Assembly (NCBI GenBank): GCA_963825625.1
Contig: CAWGUF010000004.1
Span: 137,182 to 201,181 of the forward strand
Reading direction: 5' to 3'
Length of the DNA stretch: 64,000 nt
From: CAMDPA01 sp963825625
Lineage (GTDB): Bacteria > Pseudomonadota > Alphaproteobacteria > Rhizobiales > Hyphomicrobiaceae
This document shows, piece by piece, positions 52,873-61,330 of the stretch; within the stretch, counting starts at the first letter, position 1; each line of letters begins with the position of its first letter. The notes under the pieces were generated by a model that searched no databases, was not told the origin of the DNA, and saw only the letters and a list, made by a program, of their open reading frames with translations. The translations under genes and the position numbers were made by a program.

Positions 52873-55800
52873 CCCACGGCACCTCTCTTCGCGCCGAACT
52901 GCGGCACCACTACAGGCCGGATCATGAAGGCAAGCCCGAGCACGCAGATCGCGGCTGCGACCCAGGCCAGGGATGCGGGCGAAGCTCCAGATAGTACGAA
53001 CACCTGCGCGACAATGACCGGACCTAGCGTATGGCCAGCACGCTCGAGTGTTCGATAGGTGGCGGCAACCGGCGCCCTCCCGATCGACTGCGCGACCGGG
53101 GAACCTGTGACATGCGTCACGGCTGGCGCATTGACGAGCCCATGGCCGATCCCTATCAGCGCCGAGCCGACAATCGCCAGCACCGTGATCGCCGAAGCCG
53201 GCAAAGCCAGCGCCTCAACGGCTGACAAGTCCATTGCTGCCAGCACGAACATTCCCGACCCACTCATCAGCATACCAATGACCATGCTGGTGACGGCCCG
53301 ATCGGAGAGGCTGCGCATACGAGCCGCGGCCGCATTGGCCAGGATGACGGCTCCGGCATAAATCATTGTGATCTGGCCGATGTCCTCGCGAGCAAAGCCG
53401 GTCCGCTCCAACAGCAAGGGCAGTGCGAATACGATGACACCCGTCATGACCGCCTTGGACGGAATTCCGACGAGCAGCACCGTGCCTGCAACCGACCGAT
53501 CCCTGAGTATCTGCCACAGTCCGCCGCGCGCGGATCCGGCCGGGGCGGTGCCGGTGACAGCGCCCTCGACTGGCAAGCGGGGGAATACCGCCAGAGTTGC
53601 TGCCAGGACAGCGCCTGCAAGACACCCGGCCAAGACAAACACGCCGACGGGATGGATCTGATCCACGAGAAGCGAGCCGATTGCCAATCCGGTCATCATG
53701 CCGGCCTGGAAGCCAAACACGACAACCGCATTTGCCGCTGTCTCCTTGCCGGGCGCGGCAGTACGCAGAAGATACGTTTGCATCGCTACGAAAACCGCGC
53801 CCTGTCCAATGCCGGAAACAACGCGCGAAATCAGCATCGGCCAATAGCCATCCCACGTCGCGATCGCGAACTGTCCGGCGGAGACAAAGACCAGGCCGCC
53901 AGCAAGGAGGTTACGCGTTCCAATTCGCCGCTCCACCAGCCCGGAGGGCACAAGCGCAAGCGTGAAGCTGAGATAGTATGCGGCAAACGGCAGCGCGACC
54001 ATGCCCTGGGCCAGCCCGGCATCGGCAACGAAGCGGCCGACAAGTTGTGGCAGGAATGCGTGGGACAAATGGTCTACCAGCACGGTGAAGTAGAAGATCG
54101 GCAACACCGAAGCCGGAGCACTCGGAGCATCACGCGCGGGCGGGACCTCTCGACGATCGAGCCGAGCGACGTCCCCGGCGTGTTGAAACGCCTGGACGGT
54201 CTGCGTCATCACGAATGCAAAGAACGCACACGCCACAAACAGCGCGGCAAACGTCTTTATCGTGAAGGCTACTTTCCAGACCACGACATCAGATGGAATG
54301 GCAATCACGACCTGCAGACGTATGCCGCCATCCGGACCTGCGATTTCCACCCGATGCTCATCGTTGGCTGCATCGCTGCGCCAGTAGCTGCCCACGACAT
54401 TCGGATCGGTGTGAACCTCCACCATGCCGTTCCTGACAATCGAAACGACCGCGATTTCCGGATTGAGACGCCGGTACTCTTGAGCTACGACATGCAATCC
54501 ATCGATCTGATCCAATCGGAGCTGAAACCGCTCGATATCCTGCAATCTTTGAGCGAGCGACTGCGCAAGCGCATCTCCCTTTGACCGGGCGGCCTGCGAA
54601 TTCACGTCGATCATCGCGAGCAATACCAGCGTACTGACAGCGATGAAACTCGTACCGTATCCGCCGGCGACCAGCAATCGGCACCTGCGCCACTTCAATC
54701 CCAATGACATCAGCGCAAGAAGCGTCGGTAGAAGGCTCGCCAAACCGGCGTAGATTGCCACGTTTCGGAAACTATCGGCGACGGACTGTCTTGCCCCGGT
54801 CAGGTCCATCACCAGGACGACGTCGCCTACCTGCTCGAACCTGTTTCGCAGGGGCAACACCAGCTGAACATGTCTTTCATTACCCGGAGTTACTGCGAGA
54901 TTTTCGCGCTTGTCTTGCGGTTTTACGGGTAGCGCCGGCAAGGCATCCCTGGCGCCAGTGAGGAACACCCGGCGTCCGCGAGCATCACGCACTTCGACAG
55001 CCTGCAACAATGGATCATTCGCGACCAGTGACGCGGTGAGCTGACTGAAGCCCGCATAGCTGCGAAGTTGCACACCCGAGCGGAGGTGCGCCTCGATCGT
55101 CGTCTGCACCAGCTCGGCTTGCGCCTGCAGCTTCTCGACGAGCAGCTTCTTCTGCATACGCCCCGTCGCGCCGACACCGACAAATACGAGGAGGGCCATC
55201 ATGCAGACCGATACAATCTGCACGACGACGCATTCCCGCAGCAGCTGGCTCGGCGCGCGCGCGATCATGATCCATTCATCAGCTGACTGGTGCCTGGAGA
55301 ACGTTCGATCCGACCGATCAATCGCTCGAATGATCCATCGGCAGCAGCGCGCATGCCCAGAATTCGAGTTCGCAAACAGAGTATAGATCAGGTCGTCATA
55401 GCTCATGCCCTGATCCGAAAGACCGGCTGCGACGAGGGACGTGGATGCTCCGGAAGGTGCCTTCAGATCGGGCTTGGGATTTACCTCCAGGACATGCAGG
55501 CGCCCCGACACATCACATCTCACGTCTATTCGAACGAGTGCCGACAGCGGCAAGCGCGCATATAGCGTCTCGGCGATGTCACATAGGCCATCGAGCAGCA
55601 ATGCATCGTGGCCAGGATCGAGCCGCCGTGTCCGTTCCTGCGTGATCGGCCGCAGATCCATCGACGTGAATATCTGTTCGTCCGAGTCGAGCAGCCGCTC
55701 CACAGCAGCAAACGTAAACGGACGATCGAGCTGCAAGAGACGGCCAGCCCGGACCGTGGATGGCCCGCTCACGGCGATGCAGTACTCGGACCCGGGCAAG

Positions 55801-56507
55801 AAAGCCTCGATAAGAACGGTGTCGCGGGTGGCTTCGAATACCGCTGCGACGGCAGCCGCGAGCCCGGCGGGATCGTCGACGAACTGCACATGCAAAGATG
55901 CCCGACCCGATACGGGCTTCACGATGAATCGATCGGCGCAACTCGCCAGAAATTCGGCGAAACGCTCGTCCGTTGTCGGATCTGCAGGGGAACGTGCCGG
56001 ATGCCAATCGACCCAGCGCGCGGTCGGCAATCCCATTGCGACGAGCTGGCGCTTGAAGACCAGCTTGTTGTCGAGCAGCGCGGCAACGAGCGGCGTATGT
56101 CCGACGTAGGGCACGCCAAGCTGCTCGAGCATCGATGCGGCATGTGCAATCGCACAATGCCCCTGCACGCCGCCGGTGTTGAGCCATGCCATATGGATAT
56201 CAAGGTCCCGCAGGCGCTGGCCCAGCCGCATATCGTCAGGCAGCACCTCGACGCGGTGGCAGCCGAGGCGCCGCATAGCGGCAGCAATGTCCTCCGCCAC
56301 GTTCCGGTAGCTCTTCCACGAACGCGGATTGAAGGTCGGCTGAATAACGGCCCCCGGCTCGTTCTTGTCGCCACCATAGATGACGGCCAACCGAACCCGC
56401 CTGGTGACTTCTCGAAGCAGCAAGTCGAGATGAGCCGGCCGCACATCTTCGTTTGAGCGAAGTGCCGCGGTCGCGCCTGACGCAGCAATGCGGTTGTCGG
56501 TACGCAT
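52869..56507 (-). CDS. Fusion of D-Ala-D-Ala-ligase-like ATP-grasp enzyme, sensor-like membrane region and MFS transporter
   Basis: About 1212 aa from ATG 56507, which has GGAG nine bases upstream; an ATG at 56525 would add six. Residue numbers below count from the upstream ATG. Residues about 40-385 are an ATP-grasp ligase of the Ddl group: RLAVIYGGDKNEPGAV, VPYVGHTPLVAALLDNKLVF, FIVKPVSGRASLHVQFV, VLIEAFLPGSEYCIAVSG and the metal site VLEVNPKPDLKAPSG. From about 430 come membrane helices enclosing two extracytoplasmic segments (about 456-585 and 640-745; the first begins with a coiled-coil-like KLLVEKLQAQAELVQTTIEA), as in dCache/CHASE-type sensors. Residues about 805-1205 form a 12-helix MFS permease (FVADAGLAQGMVALPFAAYY, ISRVVSGIGQGAVFVAMQTY). 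Single continuous frame. By analogy with the separate peptide ligase and MFS exporter of bacilysin (BacD, BacE), it may join amino acids and export the product; substrate unknown. Confidence 0.85.
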   Translation of the reverse strand: MRTDNRIAASGATAALRSNEDVRPAHLDLLLREVTRRVRLAVIYGGDKNEPGAVIQPTFNPRSWKSYRNVAEDIAAAMRRLGCHRVEVLPDDMRLGQRLRDLDIHMAWLNTGGVQGHCAIAHAASMLEQLGVPYVGHTPLVAALLDNKLVFKRQLVAMGLPTARWVDWHPARSPADPTTDERFAEFLASCADRFIVKPVSGRASLHVQFVDDPAGLAAAVAAVFEATRDTVLIEAFLPGSEYCIAVSGPSTVRAGRLLQLDRPFTFAAVERLLDSDEQIFTSMDLRPITQERTRRLDPGHDALLLDGLCDIAETLYARLPLSALVRIDVRCDVSGRLHVLEVNPKPDLKAPSGASTSLVAAGLSDQGMSYDDLIYTLFANSNSGHARCCRWIIRAIDRSDRTFSRHQSADEWIMIARAPSQLLRECVVVQIVSVCMMALLVFVGVGATGRMQKKLLVEKLQAQAELVQTTIEAHLRSGVQLRSYAGFSQLTASLVANDPLLQAVEVRDARGRRVFLTGARDALPALPVKPQDKRENLAVTPGNERHVQLVLPLRNRFEQVGDVVLVMDLTGARQSVADSFRNVAIYAGLASLLPTLLALMSLGLKWRRCRLLVAGGYGTSFIAVSTLVLLAMIDVNSQAARSKGDALAQSLAQRLQDIERFQLRLDQIDGLHVVAQEYRRLNPEIAVVSIVRNGMVEVHTDPNVVGSYWRSDAANDEHRVEIAGPDGGIRLQVVIAIPSDVVVWKVAFTIKTFAALFVACAFFAFVMTQTVQAFQHAGDVARLDRREVPPARDAPSAPASVLPIFYFTVLVDHLSHAFLPQLVGRFVADAGLAQGMVALPFAAYYLSFTLALVPSGLVERRIGTRNLLAGGLVFVSAGQFAIATWDGYWPMLISRVVSGIGQGAVFVAMQTYLLRTAAPGKETAANAVVVFGFQAGMMTGLAIGSLLVDQIHPVGVFVLAGCLAGAVLAATLAVFPRLPVEGAVTGTAPAGSARGGLWQILRDRSVAGTVLLVGIPSKAVMTGVIVFALPLLLERTGFAREDIGQITMIYAGAVILANAAAARMRSLSDRAVTSMVIGMLMSGSGMFVLAAMDLSAVEALALPASAITVLAIVGSALIGIGHGLVNAPAVTHVTGSPVAQSIGRAPVAATYRTLERAGHTLGPVIVAQVFVLSGASPASLAWVAAAICVLGLAFMIRPVVVPQFGAKRGAVG

Positions 56508-56678
56508 ACAACAATTCTCCACCATGCCCCTTGCACGACGAGGTTAATCGAGAATTCTTAACTTTACGTCCGGATTCCGGATCTCATTGATGTATACGGA
56601 TCACTGCGCAGTACGGCATCAGCTCGGCTGTTGAACAGCGCCTTGCCACTGCCTTGCGTTTCGTTGGGGGCTTGTTGA

Positions 56679-57680
56679 TCAATAGCGTTGCTTCTGCATT
56701 GCGACTATCTTGGCAACGCCGGAGAGTGCCGTGAACTCTCTCTGGAGCATCGCCCCGGTTTCCGCCCCAGCGAGTAGGCGATGCTTGGCCCCCTTGTTCT
56801 CGACCAGATCGCGGAACTCATCGGTTCCAGCGGCGCCCATGAACGCCAATTCGATCCTTCCGACTACGTCGACAGGGGTTCCTGCGGGGGCAAAAAGGCC
56901 CCACCACAAGACAGTCTCCTCATCAGCCAACCCCAGAGCATCCAGCCCCTCCGCCTTGGGCGCCGCCGGGTTTCTGTCAGTCGACGTCAGAAGTGGGCAA
57001 CTGACCGTACCTTTGGCTATATGGGGCAGTATCGGCGGCAAGGACCCGCCATAGACATCGATCTGTCCTGCCAGCAACGCCTGTGCGATCTCACCGGCGC
57101 CGCCAAACGGCACCGAGCGCAGGTCGGCGCCAAGACGTTGAAAAATGCGTTCCGCTGCCAAATGCAACGTGCCGCCTGAACCAGCGTGGCCGTAACTCAG
57201 TCGGCCGCTGCTTGCCTTCAATTTCTGTGCGAACGACCTCGCATCGCTCATGCCTGACGAGGTCCGCGCACATAGGACGTATGAAGAATACCCAATCGAC
57301 ATCACCGGCACGTAATTGCCGGGAGCATAAGGAACGGTGAAGTGGTGGGGAGCTGCGGTAAGGGGACTGTTCCAGGCGAATGCCAATGTGTAGCCGTCGG
57401 GACGAGCAGCGACGAGATGAGTGATGCCAAGCGTACCGCCACCGCCACTCTTGTTATCGAGCACGACCTTCTGTCCAAGCCTCGGCGCAACCAGGTGCGC
57501 GAGCGAGCGGGCGAAGGTGTCGGTGCCGCCGCCAGGCTCGGCAGGAACGATCAACGTCAAGGGGCGGGATGGAAACTCCCGGCCACGCTCGGTCGCCGGC
57601 CCGTCGCCGGCCAGGACTTGGCTGGCAAGGATGCTTAGAGTTCCAAAGAGGCTCGCAATCGCCAGAGCGTGTCGGCGCAT
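56679..57680 (-). CDS. Tripartite tricarboxylate transporter-type binding protein (Bug/TctC family)
   Basis: 333 aa with a signal peptide (HALAIASLFGTLSILASQVL). GGAGAAGTGAC precedes the ATG. Family marks: PSRPLTLIVPAEPGGGTDTF, VDNKSGGGGTLG-type loop (here VVLDNKSGGGGTLGITHLVA), RLSYGHAGSGGTLHLAAE and LAGQIDVYGGSL. Bug proteins bind carboxylates or amino acid-like ligands in the periplasm, and many serve as sensors without permeases. No TctAB permease is nearby, so this one is probably orphan. It lies 171 bases after the ATP-grasp/MFS gene start and diverges from the export operon. Confidence 0.88.
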   Translation of the reverse strand: MRRHALAIASLFGTLSILASQVLAGDGPATERGREFPSRPLTLIVPAEPGGGTDTFARSLAHLVAPRLGQKVVLDNKSGGGGTLGITHLVAARPDGYTLAFAWNSPLTAAPHHFTVPYAPGNYVPVMSIGYSSYVLCARTSSGMSDARSFAQKLKASSGRLSYGHAGSGGTLHLAAERIFQRLGADLRSVPFGGAGEIAQALLAGQIDVYGGSLPPILPHIAKGTVSCPLLTSTDRNPAAPKAEGLDALGLADEETVLWWGLFAPAGTPVDVVGRIELAFMGAAGTDEFRDLVENKGAKHRLLAGAETGAMLQREFTALSGVAKIVAMQKQRY

Positions 57681-57881
57681 GTCACTTCTCCATTATTTGG
57701 CAAGGAATGCACACAACAGCGTTAATTCTTCTTTACCTCGCGGCCACGCGAAGCGCATCCGAGGCGTAGACTTGAGTCTTTCCCGCGTCCCTATACTGAT
57801 AATATTTCATCAGTCGCCCAACATCGCCCTGAAATGACGCTATTCGAAACAATGCATTAAGCACTCGACCTTAGCCTCCGC
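57681..57881. promoter_or_regulatory. Divergent promoter region between TctC-type gene and NHLM export operon
   Basis: 201 bases between two gene starts on opposite strands; both promoters must lie here. It is AT-richer than its surroundings (TGATAATATTTCATCA around 57797-57812 is a near-palindrome). No precursor-peptide gene with a ribosome binding site is present. Confidence 0.5.
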
Positions 57882-59198
57882 ATGAGTTTTGCGCAGGAGG
57901 CCCATAGCATAACTCAGGAATTCTTCAGGACAGAGGCTATCGAGGCCCAAGCCCGCCTCGATCGATTGCCGCAGACAATGCGTGTGACCAGCAGCCTGAC
58001 CAAGGCCACTCTCGCCGTTCTGGGTTGTGGTCTCCTCGTGGCGACGGCATGGAGCGCTTTCGTCGAGGTGCCGGTACGCGTTCTCGGCAATGGCCTGTTC
58101 GTCGATTCGTCCGGCGATCTCCTGAAGCCTGTCAGGACGCCGATGGAAGGCATGATCGAGCGCCTCCTTGTCAGCGAAGGCGATAAGGTGCGGGCGGGGC
58201 AGGCTGTGGCCCGGATCAGGCTACCCGACCGAGAGGCAGCACTGAGAAAAGCCGAACGCAACCTTACGGCGCTTGGCGAGCAGCTGGCCAGGACACTCAA
58301 GCTGCAGGAGATCGAGCGTTTCGGTGACGACCGTGCGCGGCAGGTCAAAGTCAAAAGCCTCGACAAGCGGATTGCCGATCTGGAAGTTCGCCTGGCCTGG
58401 AACAGAGAACGAGAGCTGGCTCAGGACCAGTTGCTCAGCAAAGGCGTGACAACACGGATCAAGGCCATCGACGCAAAGGCGGCCACACTCCAAGCGATCG
58501 ATCAAATCGCGGTTGCCCGCGGCGAGCTTTCCGCCTTGCTGGCTGATGTTCTCGTTACGGAGGGTCGAGAGAGAGAGAGGCTCGTTCTGCAAGTGCAGCT
58601 CGAGCAGGCCAAGTCGGAAATCGCCGGGCTCAGGTCGGAGCTGGAACGCGGCTCGACGCTGAGCAGCCCGGTCGATGGTACCGTGGGAGAGCTGTCGGCC
58701 GACCGAAATGGTCTGATTACGGCAGGCCAGACCATCATGAGCGTCATACCGACGAATGCAAACTCCAACGTCGGCGCGATTGCCTACGTCTCGTTGGCTG
58801 ATGGAAAACTCATCAAGGCCGGAGACCAGGTTCTGGTTCGTCCGGGATCGCTGCCGCACAGCGAACAAGGCATGATTCGCGCGATCGTCACCGATGTCTC
58901 CGACGCGCCGGTTTCGGAACGAGCGCTCAATCGCATGCTTGGCAACCAGGGGCTGGTCAGCAAGGCTTCGAACGGAGAAGCGCCGTTCGCCGTTCGCATC
59001 GCCCTCGTCAAGGATGCTGGAACCAGCAGCGGCTACAGCTGGACATCCGGCGAGGGGCCGAAGATCAGACTCACTCCGGGCACGCCCATTAGCGCGCGCA
59101 TTACCGTCGAGCGATCATCCCTGATGGCACTTGCCATTCCCGCACTCAGGCGCCTGCTGATGGATTCAGACGAAGGCTGGGCCGGGAGGAAGTCCTGA
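57882..59198 (+). CDS. HlyD-type membrane fusion protein of an NHLM/NHPM-type bacteriocin export system
   Basis: 438 aa. One transmembrane helix at about 45-68 (LAVLGCGLLVATAWSAFV), then a biotinyl-lipoyl-like hairpin (LLKPVRTPMEGMIERLLVSE, DKVRAGQAVARIRLPD), a long coiled coil (about 115-260) and a C-terminal beta domain (VDGTVGELSADRNGLITAGQ). The N-terminal RTEAIEAQARLDRLPQTM segment and overall length match the HlyD component that accompanies NHLM (nitrile hydratase leader microcin) exporters. It connects the two ABC exporters to the periplasm or outer membrane. Its stop overlaps the next start as TGATG. No clear ribosome binding site precedes ATG 57882. Confidence 0.85.
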   Translation: MSFAQEAHSITQEFFRTEAIEAQARLDRLPQTMRVTSSLTKATLAVLGCGLLVATAWSAFVEVPVRVLGNGLFVDSSGDLLKPVRTPMEGMIERLLVSEGDKVRAGQAVARIRLPDREAALRKAERNLTALGEQLARTLKLQEIERFGDDRARQVKVKSLDKRIADLEVRLAWNRERELAQDQLLSKGVTTRIKAIDAKAATLQAIDQIAVARGELSALLADVLVTEGRERERLVLQVQLEQAKSEIAGLRSELERGSTLSSPVDGTVGELSADRNGLITAGQTIMSVIPTNANSNVGAIAYVSLADGKLIKAGDQVLVRPGSLPHSEQGMIRAIVTDVSDAPVSERALNRMLGNQGLVSKASNGEAPFAVRIALVKDAGTSSGYSWTSGEGPKIRLTPGTPISARITVERSSLMALAIPALRRLLMDSDEGWAGRKS

Positions 59199-61330
59199 TG
59201 CTCGGCAAAAAGCGAATACCCCTGATACTGCAGATGGAGGCGGCGGAATGCGGCGCCGCCTGTCTCGCCATGGTTCTTGCAGCGCACGGGCGCTGGATCA
59301 CGCTTGAAGAGGCACGCGAAACCTGCGCGACCTCTCGAGACGGAGTCGATGCTTCGAACATTCTGAGTGCTGCAAAGTCCTATGGCCTCGCGGCGGTCGC
59401 CTGCCGACGGGAGCCCGAAACGCTGGCAGACCTGCCAATGCCCCAGATCCTGCATTGGTGTTTCGACCACTTCGTCATCCTGGAGGCTGTGGGCCGTTCC
59501 AGCTTCACGATCATCGACCCTGCACGCGGCCGGATGAAGGTTCAGAGAAAAGAGTTCGGCGAATGCTTCACAGGACTGACGCTCGCCTTCGAGCCCAACG
59601 ACGAATTCGAGCCGGGCGGCCAACCGCCATCGATCACGGGCGCGCTCATGCGAGAGGCCATGCAGTCGAGAGACGCTCTGGCAGTCTCCTTCGCGAGCGG
59701 ACTGATCGGCGTCGTGCCTGCGCTCGCACTTGCTGGCGCAACGAGCGCATTCGTTGATTATGTACTCGGTGCCAGGCAGACAACCTGGATCGCGCCGCTC
59801 CTGAGCATTCTCGCCTGCGTAGTCTGCCTGAAGCTTGTGCTATCGCTGGTGCACAAACGCACGATCGCGACCTGGAAAATAAAAATAGGTGCGATCTCAG
59901 CCCTGCGCGGCTTCTGGCGGTCACTTACCCTTCCGCTCTCGTTCTTTGCTCAACGCAGCGCCGGCGAAGTGGTGTCGCGCCTGCGACTTGGCTCGGAAGT
60001 CGGCGGCACGGTAGCCGGCCCGCTTGCCGATGCCATGCCTCAGGTTGCCCTGGCGCTCGGCTACCTGGTGATCCTGGCGCTGTTCGACCCCGTCATCATG
60101 CTTGCCGCCTTTGTTGCTGCAGCAATCAACCTGCTCGTTCTGATCGCGATGTCGCGGACCCTCGCCGACCGCAATCGGGAGCATCAGGTCGCTGAAGGCC
60201 GTGCGGCAGCCGCTGCAACGTCCGGCCTGGCAAACCTGTCCGCATACCAGATGCTGGGCAGAGAGGACCTGCTGCTGTCGCGATGGACCGCGGCGGAAGA
60301 TGGTGCTCTTGATGCGGATCAACGACTTGGCCGCTGGCGTGCATTTGCAGAGCTGGGCCCGGTCGCTTCCGGACTTCTGTTGTCGCTTGTGACATTGGTG
60401 ATGGGAACTTTGAGGGCGGTCGACGGCACGCTGTCTCTCGGCGATCTCGTTGCAGTGCAGATGGTGGCCGGCATGCTGAATGCCCCCATCTCGGCTCTCG
60501 CCTCCGGCCTGTGCCAGATCCAGGAGGCCGCAGGCGCACTGATGCGGCTGTCAGACCTCGAAGCACATCCGCGGGCCAGCGCATTCAAAGAGGACGTTGT
60601 TCAAGCATCAATGCCAGCTGCTGCCGGCAGGCTTGAAATGTCTGGGATCGAATTCGGCTATTCGGCTGCCAATTCGCTACTTGCGAATGTGGACTTCACG
60701 CTGGAGCCAGGGCGGCTCGTGGCGGTGCTGGGGCCGTCGGGTGCCGGCAAGTCGACGTTTGCGCGTATTGCCGCGGGCCTGATCGACGCGCGACAAGGAC
60801 GCGTCACACTGGACGGCAGGCCGCTTGCGGAATGGCCGCAAGAGGAATTGCGGCGCAGGCTCGTCTACGTAACGCAGGCACCTGCGACCTTCTCGGGCAC
60901 AATTGCAGAGAACATCACGCTTTGGGATCCGAGCATAGACCAGGCAACAGTGCTCGAGGCCATTGCAATGGTCGGACTGGACGAGGGGCTGGCGAGGCGC
61001 AACGCAGGACTGGGCACGAAGCTGGACGGCGGCGCCGGCGGCCTGAGCGGTGGCGAAATGCAAAGACTTGCGCTGTCGCGCGCCATTGCCCGCAAGCCAC
61101 AGGTGCTGGTGCTGGACGAGACGACGAGCGCGCTCGATCCGCTATCGGAGGAACGCATACTCGACATGCTGCGCGCGAGCGGCGCCGCTGTCCTGTTCGT
61201 AACACACAGGCCCGGCACCGCGTTGCGGTGTGACGAGGCGATCCTCGTGAGCAACGGCGGCATTGCCCGGCGGGGAACACCTACGGAGATTCTTTCCGTA
61301 TACGATAGCGTAGAGGCGGAAGCGGCATGA
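59198..61330 (+). CDS. NHPM-type peptidase-containing ABC exporter (C39 peptidase - TMD - ATPase)
   Basis: 710 aa. The N-terminal C39 peptidase is complete: Cys18 in QMEAAECGAACLAMVLAAHG, His91 in WCFDHFVILEAVG and Asp107 in IDPARGRMKV, so it should cut a leader after a double-glycine-like site. Membrane helices follow at about 150-440. The ATPase has Walker A LGPSGAGKST (512-520), signature GGLSGGEMQRLALSRAI, Walker B LVLDETTSALD and H-loop VTHRPG. The entry sequence and the domain order are those of the bacteriocin exporter of NHLM/NHPM clusters. Overlaps both neighbours. No substrate peptide gene is seen. Confidence 0.92.
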   Translation: MLGKKRIPLILQMEAAECGAACLAMVLAAHGRWITLEEARETCATSRDGVDASNILSAAKSYGLAAVACRREPETLADLPMPQILHWCFDHFVILEAVGRSSFTIIDPARGRMKVQRKEFGECFTGLTLAFEPNDEFEPGGQPPSITGALMREAMQSRDALAVSFASGLIGVVPALALAGATSAFVDYVLGARQTTWIAPLLSILACVVCLKLVLSLVHKRTIATWKIKIGAISALRGFWRSLTLPLSFFAQRSAGEVVSRLRLGSEVGGTVAGPLADAMPQVALALGYLVILALFDPVIMLAAFVAAAINLLVLIAMSRTLADRNREHQVAEGRAAAAATSGLANLSAYQMLGREDLLLSRWTAAEDGALDADQRLGRWRAFAELGPVASGLLLSLVTLVMGTLRAVDGTLSLGDLVAVQMVAGMLNAPISALASGLCQIQEAAGALMRLSDLEAHPRASAFKEDVVQASMPAAAGRLEMSGIEFGYSAANSLLANVDFTLEPGRLVAVLGPSGAGKSTFARIAAGLIDARQGRVTLDGRPLAEWPQEELRRRLVYVTQAPATFSGTIAENITLWDPSIDQATVLEAIAMVGLDEGLARRNAGLGTKLDGGAGGLSGGEMQRLALSRAIARKPQVLVLDETTSALDPLSEERILDMLRASGAAVLFVTHRPGTALRCDEAILVSNGGIARRGTPTEILSVYDSVEAEAA

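Noticed and set aside
57679..57837. 52-codon frame (MSLLHYLARNAHNSVNSSLP...) as precursor peptide before the NHLM exporter
   Set aside because: It overlaps the divergent TctC start, has no ribosome binding site and no leader-like or double-glycine motif.
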